From: Mercurialis annua
Lineage: Eukaryota; Streptophyta; Magnoliopsida; Malpighiales; Euphorbiaceae
NCBI RefSeq assembly: GCF_937616625.2
Contig: NC_065571.1
Coordinates: 126,501 to 190,500, forward strand
Length of the DNA: 64,000 nucleotides
Reading direction: 5' to 3'
The notes under the pieces are model-generated. The model saw only the letters and a program-made list of their open reading frames with translations, was not told the DNA's origin and searched no databases. Below are positions 46,135 through 55,599 of the stretch, piece by piece (position 1 is the first letter of the stretch; each line of letters opens with the position of its first letter). A program made the translations under genes and the position numbers.

Positions 46135-47324
46135 AACATAAGCAAGATTTAACCGAATCATAAAGGAGTCAAAAGACAATTCGAGATGATTGGCCCAAAA
46201 CTCTAGAACAGTCGAATCTCCTAAGATTCGGTGAATTCAGATCTAATGCGTTTTGCCAGCAGATCCTGATTACATAAATGTTTTAAAAACCATAAAGGAT
46301 CTAGAAATCTCACATATCACTTTTCTATTTGGAAATATATTTTTATTTGGAATACCAATTTTATTTAGAAAGACATTTTTAAATAGAACTCTTGCTAAAT
46401 ATGATTTTTTTTCCTATTTGGATTGATACAACTTAATATGAATTTTTTCTTCCGTTCGAACTTTATCATGCTCACTATATAAAGGACTTGAGGTATATGC
46501 CTATGCAGACAATTATATTAGATATGCAATATACTTTTAAGCTCAATACTGATTTAACCATTGGAGCGCTTATCGAAAAACCACCATTCGATTAGTCATC
46601 TACTATATTTTGCAAATTAATCATTATTGATAAGACAGACTCCATCAACTAGAATGTTTAATTTTGTGTAATATTATAGGAACAAAGGTCAATTTTACCT
46701 CTTAAATTCAATACATAACTTCAAATAAGACAAAACTCGTGGATAAAACGACACTAAAAATGAGCATTTTTTTATTGTTTTGCCTCTTCAAATGAAGTGA
46801 CAAAAAATTATTGAAACATAATGTATATATTAATGGAGTTGAGGTGGCAAAAAAAAGAGGATGACTCTCCTCAAATTCAAATACCCTTTATTTTTTTAAG
46901 GCTAATCTTCTGGAAAAAAAACCCCATCTTTTAGCCCCAATTCGTTTACACTCTCATGTTGTAAAATCGTCAATTTTACCCCAATTACGACCTTTCGATT
47001 TCAATTGCACCCTCAATCATTAAAATTCACACCTTTTGATTTCAATTACACCCTCAAACATCAACTTAACCTTTTTTCCAATACTATAAATTTTTAATAA
47101 ATATTCTAAATAGTCCTCAATGTTATAATTAAAATAAAAAGGCCATCTTTTCTGAAATTTTAAATAATAGTAAATTTTTTTTATTAAATTTAAGATTAAA
47201 TATATCATTAAATAATTTAAAATAAATATTTTTTTTAAATATAAGTAAAACATACTTTCACCATCTTCCTGAATGTATATTATTGTTATTAATTTTAGGT
47301 CAAAATTTCTTGACATTAAAAAAA

Positions 47325-47708
47325 GGCCTAATTACTTAAAAACCACCCACCTTATAACTTTTTTTCATTTATACTATGACCTTGGAAAATTTTCAATAGT
47401 ACCCTATTTTCGATTTTTATATTTCGTTTGTACCCTAAAAGTAAATTTTTTGATAATTTAATTAATTTAAAGATGAAAATATTAAAAACAAGATACATAA
47501 ATGATTAATATTAACGTTTTATTAGAATATAGGTTAAAAATAAAGGATTAATTTAAACTCTTTTTCAAAAGAAAATAGGCCAATTCAACTCATTAGGGTA
47601 GAGATGAAACATAAAAATCAAAAATATGGTACAATTGAAAATTTTCCTAGGTCATGGTATAAATGAAAAAAAGTTATAAGATGGGTGGTTTTTAAGTAAT
47701 TAGGCTTC
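47325..47708. mobile_element. Foldback MITE nested in the inverted-repeat element
   Basis: The arms match in inverted orientation over about 150 bp. The left reads GGCCTAATTACTTAAAAACC, and the right ends GGTTTTTAAGTAATTAGGC. The flanking A-runs hide the target duplication. Confidence 0.8.
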
Positions 47709-47800
47709 AAAAAAATAACAAAAATCAATTTTTTTCCCTTAACCACCACAATCACATTCTCACTCTCCTCTGCAACCCTAAACCCAACCAGACCCAAACC

Positions 47801-48026
47801 ATGAGCAATAGCGGCGGCGGCAATGGAGATAGAAGCGGTCGTGGTAGTGGCGGCGGCGGCAGTGGAGGTGGGATTGGTAAAGTTATGATCCCTGGAACAG
47901 TACGGAAAATAATTTTAAGCATAAGGAAAACTATATGAAGACAACACAGTGATGAAGATATTTATTTTGTTCTTAAAGATTGTGCTATGGATCCCCACGA
48001 AACTGCACAAAAATTACTTTATTTAG
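47801..48026 (+). pseudogene. Fragment of a GIP1-like (DUF1296) gene, first exon
   Basis: From the ATG at 47801 the frame gives a Gly/Ser/Arg-rich start, then IPGTVRKIILSIRKTI, a stop (TGA), and RQHSDEDIYFVLKDCAMDPH followed by ETAQKLLYL. This matches the UBA-like N-terminal domain of GBF-interacting protein 1 and its relatives (pattern: IPxxVRKxIxSIKE, HSxxxIYxxLKxCxMDPxE, AxxLL). The sequence AG|GTGAA at 48026/48027 looks like the original splice donor. The internal stop and the absence of the rest of the gene show a captured, non-functional piece. No function is implied for the copy. Confidence 0.8.
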
Positions 48027-48096
48027 GTGAAATTATTATTTTTAGGATTTTAACGGGTTGCTTTGAAAAATATGAATTTTTTTCTTTATTTTGTTT

Positions 48097-48451
48097 GTAA
48101 CAAAGGGTCAACGCGCCCCCTAAACTTGTGACACGGGGTCATCTAGCCCAATTTATACTTTTTTTAGCAACTAACCCCAAAACTCTTCATTTTTGGGTCA
48201 AATAACCCATAATTTTTATTTTTATTTTAAAAAACAGATTTAGGATAATTATATCGCAACAATTAGGGAAGTATCTAATTAATTTTTTGCATCCCACACC
48301 TTCGATTTGTATTTTACGCGTTTTGAAAATACAATTATGGGGTTACTTGACCCGAAAATGAAGAGTTTTGGGGTTAGTTGCTCAAAAAAGTATAAATTGG
48401 ATTAGATGACCCCGTGACACAAGTTTAGGGGGCACGTTGACCCTTTGTTCA
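48097..48451. mobile_element. Foldback MITE, GGGTCAACGCG family, copy 2
   Basis: It has the same internal sequence as 3469-3819 (CTTGTGACACGGGGTCAT, CCCCAAAACTC, and complements). The flanks ATTTTGTTT and TAAATGTTT agree only partly, so the target duplication has decayed or the limits are a base or two off. It lies about 70 bp after the GIP1-like fragment. Confidence 0.85.
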
Positions 48452-49297
48452 TAAATGTTTGGTTGAATGAGTTTTGATATGTTTGCAGTTTAAATGGTTA
48501 TATACGTGGTGGGTTGGTGTATATGTTTCTTTTTGAGGATAAATTTATAAAGATACAGTTTTTTTATCAATTGATTTTGTAGTGAATCAATTTTGTAGCA
48601 CAAATATTAGCGTTGATGATGAACGGATCAAGATGAGACTCCGATGAACCCAGCTGGGTTCATTTTTTTATTATTATTTAAAAAATTAAAAATCTCAATT
48701 AAATCTCTAATTGGATTCGATGGGATTTAGTTAGATTTTTTTTATTTAAAACAATATTTAATTGGATTTTCATTACGCTTAGTTAGATTTTATTAATTAA
48801 AAAAATTAATTTGACTAGTTCGCCTTCCTCCGAGGAAGAGGAATCCGGAGCGGGTTCGTCACGAGAAAAGTGAATTTCATTTTGTTTATTTTTTAAAAAA
48901 TAAAATTATTTTTAAATTTAAAAAATTATTTTTTTTTAAATTATTTAATGATACATTTCTTCAACGGGTCGGATGGTGGCGACGGAGTCGTTCAAATTTC
49001 AGAATATTATTAATTAAAAAAATGTTATTATATTAAATAAAAATTTATTATTAAATTTTATAATTTTTGAAAAGAGATCTTTTCTGTTTTAAATATAAGA
49101 TCAAGCTCTATTTAGTATGTATGCTAAAATATAAAGTATAGATTTGAGCTTTTTTCAAGTAAAAAGAGGTCAATTTTGTGCTTGAGGGTGCAATTGAAAT
49201 CGAAAGGTCATAATTTGGATAAAAATGACGATTTTGCAACGTAAGGGTGCAAACGAATTGGGGCTAAAAGGTGGGGGGTTTTCAGAGGATAAGCCTT

Positions 49298-50007
49298 TTT
49301 TTAAATACACTTAAATTTTTAACACCTAAATAAAATGACATTTAATTTTTTCTATTTTTATTATTTTATTTAGGTGTCAAATATTTAAGTGGATCTGAGA
49401 AAAATTGAGGAAATTTTAGACTTGAGGTGATCCACTCCTCAAAATAAACTAGTGATGTTTAAATTGAAATTGAGAGGTAACACAAACCAAATCTATAAAT
49501 TTAATCTTATTTGAACCTTTGCTAAGTATAAGGGACAAAAATAGAACATTGTTGAATATTATAGTTACACATGAAAAGCCAGCACATCTTTCTTTTAGAA
49601 AAAAGGAACAAATATGTATCAAACGTTAGGAGTCAGGAGCAAATATACCTCTAAAGTCTAATAAGGGACAAATAAGCTTCCAACGTCTTTAAAAAGGAGC
49701 AAATAAGTCTCAGCCCAACGTTTTTAAAAAGGACAAACAAATCCTTCTCCTAAACGGCGTGTTAACAGTGTGTGCACGGTGTGTGAATTTTGCTGACATG
49801 GAAAACATAGTCCTATATAGCATTCCTGAATTAAAGTCGAAATAGTTTAAATTAGAATTTTTCATTGATTTGAATTTAACATTTTAAGGGTTTTAGTTTT
49901 GATTTTTCTTCATTATAAAGAGAGACGAGAAGATATAATTCGTGGATTTACTAGTGCCATGTATTGATGCAAAGCGTTTTAACTTTGATGGTTTTGTAAA
50001 GACTTAA
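49298..50007. other. Intergenic DNA, some decayed repeats
   Basis: 49560-49800 has GGAACAAATATG-, AAAAAGGAGCAAATAAG- and AAAAAGGACAAACAAATCC-type words, as in an old foldback element. No gene is seen. Confidence 0.4.
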
Positions 50008-50347
50008 TGTAACAGAGTATCAAAATCCAAGATCAGAAGAAAAGAAGTTGAAGATTGAAGAAATTCAACTTAAGCAGCAGTTATCTTATTAAAGAACAAA
50101 ATTAGTTAGTAATCAGTTAGTGGATATACAATCAGCATTAGTTTGTTAGTTTGAGTAAGTTAGTGGATGTACAGTCAGCATTTCTGTTAACACAAGTTAA
50201 CAGAAATAGTTGTTGCTTTCTTTATTCCTTGGACAAGTAGAATATTGACAAGTGTCAATATGAAGGTTGTATACATAGAGAAAGATGAGTTCAGCTTTTA
50301 ACTTAATGAAATAATTTCATCTTCTTCAAAATTACTATATTCTCTCA
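50008..50347 (+). repeat. Probable 5' LTR of a second Copia element
   Basis: The stretch ends CTCTCA just before the primer-binding site TGGTATCAGAG (50356-50366). Its left limit is set at TGTAACAGAGTATC but is uncertain. No matching 3' LTR was found to the right of the pol remnants. Confidence 0.5.
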
Positions 50348-50355
50348 ATTTTTTA

Positions 50356-50366
50356 TGGTATCAGAG
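50356..50366 (+). other. Primer-binding site, initiator tRNA-Met type
   Basis: TGGTATCAGAG is the standard plant retrotransposon primer site complementary to the 3' end of initiator tRNA-Met. It lies about 200 bp before the gag ATG. Confidence 0.85.
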
Positions 50367-50564
50367 AAATGTCACGCTCAAGAACACTACTAATCTCTGT
50401 AGAACATTCAATCAAATCTGTTACTCAAAAGTATTCAATCAATTCAACTATTCAATCCTTTCTTTAATCTTTTGATTTCTGCTATTCAATTTCTTTATCA
50501 GTTCTTTCTTTAATCTTTGATTTCTTTCATCTTTCTTTAATCTTGAACCCTAACATCAAATATT

Positions 50565-51083
50565 ATGGCTTTTGTTAATTCTGAATTTGATAATCCTTCA
50601 AGTCCATTCTATTTACATCCTAGTGAAAACTCATCTCTGGTTTTAGTTTCTCCTTCATTAAATGGTCAAAATTATCATTCATGGGCAAGATCTATGAAAA
50701 TGTGTATGATGTCTAAAAACAAACTCAAGTTTGTCGATGGCAGTATTCCAATTCCAGCAAAAGAAGATCCAATTTATGCTATCTGGGAACGATGCAACAC
50801 AATGGTACTTTTTTGGATACTTAGATCTTTATCTCCTTCTATAGCACAAAGTATTCTTTGGATTGATACAGTTTTGGAAGTCTGGAAAGATCTTTTTGAC
50901 AGGCTTTCTCAAGGTAATGCAATTCGTATATCTGATCTTCAAGAAGAAATCTATATTTTTAAACAAAACAATTTGTCAGTTATAGATTATTTCACTCAAT
51001 TGAAGATTTTGTGGGATGAACATATGAATTTGAGGTTTGTTCCAATCTGCACTTATAATCCTCAGTGTAGTTGTGAAGCTTAA
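50565..51083 (+). pseudogene. Copia gag, truncated
   Basis: The frame of 172 codons starts MAFVNSEFDNPSSPFYLHP and has the gag features LVSPSLNGQNYHSWARSMKM, KLKFVDGSIP, and WERCNTMVLFWILRSLSPSI. It then has LFDRLSQGNAIRISDLQEEI. It ends at ICTYNPQCSCEA, where the family normally continues to a zinc knuckle. At about 51084 the sequence switches to the reverse strand of the same kind of element, at the end of RNase H. The gag is therefore a fragment at an inversion junction. Confidence 0.88.
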
Positions 51084-51733
51084 AAATCTGCCAATTGTTG
51101 ATCTCCAGAGATTGGAAAAAGATGAAGCAGTCCTGATTGTATTTTCTGTCTTACTATATGGAAATCTATTTCTATGTGCTTGGTACGCTCATGGAAGAAA
51201 AAATTATGAGATATATAGCAGGCAGATTGATTGTCACAATATAGCTTTGCTGGAGATGCCTGTTTTTCCTGAAGTTCTTTCAACAGAAAAGTTATCCACT
51301 GAAGTTCACATGTTGTGTTAGCTAATGCTATATATTCAACTTATGAACTGGATTTTGATACTGTGACTTGTTTTTTTATTTTCCAAGACACTAATGCTTC
51401 ACTAAGAAAAACACAGAATCCAGTAATTGGTCTTCTAGTATCATCACAGGTTGTCCAATCTTAGTCTGAGAAAGCCCTTAAAGATAAGTTACTTAGATGG
51501 GAAGAAGATACCTTGTTCTGATGACTTTTTAAGATATCTCAATATTCTGGAGATTGCTGCAAAGTGAGTCTCAGTTGGACAGTCTAAGTACTGTGATAAT
51601 TGCTGGACATGAAAGCAAATGTATGGTCTTGTGCTGCAGAGATATATCAGCTTCCCAACTAGTCTTCTATATGCTGTTACATCTTTATAAAGTGGAGAAC
51701 CATCTTCTATGATTAATCGGGTTAGAGCAGTCA
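51084..51733 (-). pseudogene. Copia RNase H and end of RT, inverted, split from 60701-61590
   Basis: Minus-strand pieces include DGSPLYKDVTAYRRLVGKLIYL, RPYICFHVQQLSQYLDCPT, AAISRILRYLK, KLYCDNQSACYISHN, FHERTKHIEIDFHIVRQKI and QQLADF. The order is that of Copia pol. Frameshifts separate the two open parts. The upstream half lies at 60701-61590; when the inserted element is removed, the codons PTSTPIM and TALTRLIIEDG join in frame. Confidence 0.88.
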
Positions 51734-54098
51734 TGTAATACCCCAAAATAATTAATCAGCTAATCGGACCACGTGTCCAGTTTTGAGTCACAGAAGTGGC
51801 GATATTGGAAAGTTTTCCGATAAATAAGTTTTAGTAGGTCGTTTTAGAAAAGGTTATTATGGAGAAAACTTATACTATATTTCAATTCTAAAGAAAAATT
51901 GGAATTAAAAGGAAAAATGTTAAGAAAAACCCAGAATAAAGTGCAGGGACTAAAGTGGTAATTTAGCCACTACGTCTCAAAAATGGGAATTTATAAGTTT
52001 GACGAGAAAGTATGAATATCGAGCTTCGTATTATTTATCGGATATAAATAATACGTATAAGTCGTAATAAAAGAGTTTAACGATTTAGCTATGGACTAAA
52101 TCGTAAGAAAGAAAAGTTTAAAAGATAAATGATAAGAAATAAAAAGAACAAGGACTCAAGTGAGATTTTAACCAAATCATATATAATTAAGGAATTATGA
52201 ATGAAGAAGAAGAATCAGAGTCCAGAAGCTTCAGTCGATCGATTTCCGTCGTTTCGCCGCCGTTTCTCCGTACGACGTCCGATTCACGTGATTTTCGCGG
52301 CAATCTCTTCGGAATTCAATCCTCTACTGATCTTGAGCTTCATTTCAAGGTAAAGTTTCGGATTTTTGGTGCTAAAAGCAAGTTATAGGCTGTTTTAGTT
52401 TAGGAATTGAAATTATTGATTTAAACTCGATTTTTAGCGTTTTTGGAGAAACAAAGTTACGGGTTTTATCGGAAACGAAGTGATTGGTGTGTGTGGCAAG
52501 TGATAGCACGACGGGAAGCCCGGAAACGATGTTTCCGGGGACTGCGTGCAGATCACACGTGGTGTGCGATCGCACACCCGTGGTGTGCGAACGCACACCC
52601 ACAGTGTGCGAACGCACACCGGTGTGCGAACGCACACCCATGGTGTGCGAACGCACACCACCTTGTGCAGACGCGTATTCCATGAGGGACTAAAACGGAC
52701 TTTTGTCCGAGGGACTAAAATAGACTTAGCTCGACGTTTTACGCAAATAACGATAATGTAAAGTATTAAGAGAATTATATAACTCTCGGATACAAGGAGT
52801 AGTATTTAATACGTCGTGGACACGACTAAGAGTTTCTGAATACGAGAATAATACCAAGAATGAAACCAATATTTAAATTATGAAAGTATTATGCGTATTA
52901 AAGTATAAAGTGCACGTCTAATCGTAAACAATGTACCAGACGTGTCAGCGAGTAGTGGATTCAGTAGAAGCGGACTAGCGAGGGCATACCATCAGATCGA
53001 TCATATCATTTCTTGGTTTGCGGTCACTGTGAGTTGTACTTTTACTTTCATGTATTAAAACTATTTTATATATATATATACTGTTTTCACGCATCGCATT
53101 ATATATAATTGATTGAAATGTTATATGCTTTATTAATTCCTATATATGAGAACTAGTATGCGATCCGAAGAAACTAGCTACCTATTGGGTGTCAATAGGC
53201 TGTGTGATCACCAGTACCGAGTCAGTCTAGTATGTTCGCATTGAGAAATGACTTGACACAGCTAGAAGCTGTTGATGAATATGAAATTTACGATTGGGTA
53301 TATGATTTAGATACGCAGAGTGAACTCGGCTACGGTGTAGCCTGGAAGTCCCCGTATCTAGTGGCTGGGCCACCAGCGAGTTGGACTCGCAATTGACATT
53401 TACTATTGGTTTGAATGATATATGATTATTTGAGAGATGTGTCGCATGCTAGGATATTAGTTTCGTACGGATCAAATACCTGTTTATATGTTTTATATTA
53501 ATATTTTCTTGAGGTGCGATGCTATGTTTTATATTAATACTGTTAGTAAATGTCAACTCACTCAGTATTTCCCCAAATACTGACCCCTCACCTTTGATGT
53601 CTTTCAGGTGCTTAGCTTGTGGACTTAGCTAGAGGCCAAATTTTGGAGTGCAGAAGTCATCTGTATATGTTAGTTTATGACTTCTGTTAATGCTGCAGTA
53701 GTGGTCCTGTGTCAACAGACTAGTAGCCTAGTCAGCAGTTTATTTTGATTGTATATATCCACTGCTGTTATTGTTTTATATGCTTTTGATAGGCTACGTG
53801 TTTTGTATATAATCCACGGCCCCAGATGCCGGTGTGATAGTTTGAGACACTAGCTGATGTATATAGTACCGCGAGGCCAGTTCGTACAGGGTACGGTAAC
53901 TAGAGCCCGCGAGGTTTCGAAACAGTTAGTGTATATATTTGGTAATATGTTGTATATGAGTATTTGCTTCCGTTGTTTATTGTTATTTGTTTATTATTTG
54001 CGAAAAATAAATTGTGATTCTAGGCTTGCTACGGGTTCCGGAGCTACCACTCCCGTTCCCTAGCGCCGGTTGCGGCTCAAATATTTTGGGTCGTGACA
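51734..54098 (+). repeat. 5' LTR of the young element
   Basis: It runs from TGTAATACCCCAAAATAATT to TTTTGGGTCGTGACA. It contains the palindrome array (five units, 52561-52659), a small TA repeat, and the GTGATCACCAGTACC box. A possible splice donor CAAG|GTAAAG lies at about 52350. Open frames inside (e.g. 52197-52388) are repeated in the other LTR and are not taken as genes. Confidence 0.95.
52561..52659. repeat. Palindrome array, five units
   Basis: GGTGTGCGATCGCACACC is followed by four units of (G)GTGTGCGAACGCACACC with linkers of 0-4 bp. Each unit is a near-perfect 17-18-bp palindrome. The 3' LTR keeps only the first and last kinds. Confidence 0.95.
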
Positions 54099-54102
54099 AT
54101 GT

Positions 54103-54114
54103 TGGTATCAGAGC
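54103..54114 (+). other. Primer-binding site of the young element
   Basis: TGGTATCAGAGC, four bases after the LTR end, is the initiator tRNA-Met type of site used by many plant elements. Confidence 0.93.
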
Positions 54115-54621
54115 AGTTTGGTCCAGTTACCACTGCAAGTTTGTTTCATTGTTTGTTTGAGAGCAGTTGGTCTAGTTACCACTGCTAGATTTGTCTGATT
54201 GTCTGTTTGACTGGGAGTATTTGTCAGTGAGTATACCTAGGAACTACTGCAGCAAGAGTCAGACCGTGGTTATCTGTAATTGTGTTATGCGTGCATTAGT
54301 AATATGTGGCATTACGCGCGCGAACCAGGACTATTAAGTTAGTAAGTGAATAGTATCTGTTCATACGAACGACTAAGACGACTAAATAATTGTTTCTTAT
54401 GTTAAGATTTAGAAGGTGGTTACATGTTTGCAAATTATGAACAATTGAGAGGGTTAAGTATTTGCTACTCGCGCTGCGATTGTTAAGTGATTATCTGCTT
54501 GCGAATTACGTGCAGTTGGATTAAATGCTAAATGTTTACAGCATTATATAAAGCTGATTTTGGAATTGCGTGTAAAATGGGCTCAGATGGTCGCTTACGT
54601 TCGAAATTGTTTCTTTTCAGC

Positions 54622-55599
54622 ATGTCTGGGCAAAACGGAGCTCAGTCGCATGCTGAGGAAGAACGGGAGGAAGCGCCTCCTATATTTCAAAACGGGTTTC
54701 ATAATGAAGTGGGCGAACCATCTGGGGTCCATCAGAATGGATTCCACGCAGAAACTAGAGCATCGCCAGAGATATATCAAAATGGTTTTATGTCTGTGTC
54801 ATAGATAGGTAGTTCTTCCAAAAACAGAGTTAGAGAACATTCGCCGGAGATTGAATACAGCGAAGAAGAGGAAGAAGAACCGGAGGAAGATCCGGAAGAG
54901 GATCTTGAAGAAGATCCTGAGGAAGATCCTGAGGAGGATCCAGAAGAAGAATTAGAAGAAGAAGCAGAAGAGGAAAATCCTCAGGAAGAAGAGTTTGAAG
55001 AAGAAGAAGAGTTAGATGAATTAGATGTCGAAGAATACAGAGGTGACTATTTCTGGTCAAGTGTGCGGAGATACCGCAATTTGAGGGAAGATGCAGACAT
55101 AGCTAACGGTCAGGCGCAGATAGCCCTAAATCAGGTTAGGAGGCAGATGCGTTCTTTTTCTAGAGGGATGTTAACTGTAGGAGCGTATTCTACTGATTTT
55201 CTGCGGATGGCAGAGGGAGTTCCTAATCTGAATGAAGACAATAGGACCATTAATCGTAGATATGTCAGGGGTTTAGGACCTCAGTTTGATGAGCTGTATG
55301 AGCATGTGGACGAACATTTCAGCACGCTTACTACAATGGCCCGCAGGATTGAAACAGAGCATGAATGGTCAGGTGATCCAATACGACCTTATTACTTTAG
55401 ACGTGAGTACCACCCGGGTTACGTTAGTACGTCCTCCAGAACTACAACCAACCCTTATTTTGTGCAAAGAGGTGGACGAAACTCTGGTAGAACAGTTAGG
55501 GGCCGGCATACAGGCATAGTTATTAGGGAACCTAACATTCCGCGTCAGGCACCTCCAGGTATTAGTGGTTTATATGCTTTGAGTATTGTGCTTATGTGA
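54622..55599 (+). pseudogene. gag-like ORF with QNGF repeats and acidic tract, one internal stop
   Basis: The ATG at 54622 follows a strong splice acceptor (TTTCTTTTCAG ending at 54620), so the message may be spliced from the LTR. The frame would give 325 residues if the TAG at 54802-54804 were read through. Residues 1-60 hold three 15-residue repeats with QNGF at 23-26, 38-41 and 53-56. Residues about 80-142 are an almost pure Glu/Asp/Pro tract. The C-terminal part (from about 148) resembles the end of a chromovirus gag: VGAYSTDFLRMAEGVPNL, INRRYVRGLGPQF, and MARRIETEHEW. An Arg/Gly-rich tail follows, without a zinc knuckle. The role is presumably particle formation, if any. Whether the stop is fixed is unknown. 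Confidence 0.7.

Larger units (their letters stand above)
40000..46647 (+). mobile_element. Solo LTR of the Tat family, split by a Copia element
   Basis: The left part, 40000-40081, begins AGATGGAATC (TG decayed to AG). It then has TATTATGAACCAA, the complement of the distal end of the LTR at 7908. The right part, 46135-46647, ends GACAGACTCCATCA. It contains complements of ATAGGCATACCTCAA and ATGTTTAAGTCAGTATTGAG. The flanks ATTAG and ACTAG agree at four of five bases. Own length is about 590 bp, like the intact solo LTR at 27347. Confidence 0.8.
46898..49297. mobile_element. Inverted-repeat element carrying a gene fragment (Pack-MULE-like)
   Basis: The ends match over about 150 bp in inverted orientation. 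The left starts AAGGCTAATCTTCTGG and the right, read inward, starts AAGGCTTATCCTCTG. Both continue through TTTTAGCCCCAATTCGTTT and GACCTTTCGATTTCAATTGC. Inside are a GIP1-like exon (47801-48026) and two nested MITEs. The flanks are T-runs, so no target duplication could be defined. Long inverted ends with host-gene sequence fit a Pack-MULE, but no transposase is present. Confidence 0.75.

Noticed and set aside
52197..52388. Small frame starting MNEEEESESRS, present twice
   Set aside because: It lies within the LTRs and is duplicated only because LTRs are; no recognised domain. It may be part of a leader.
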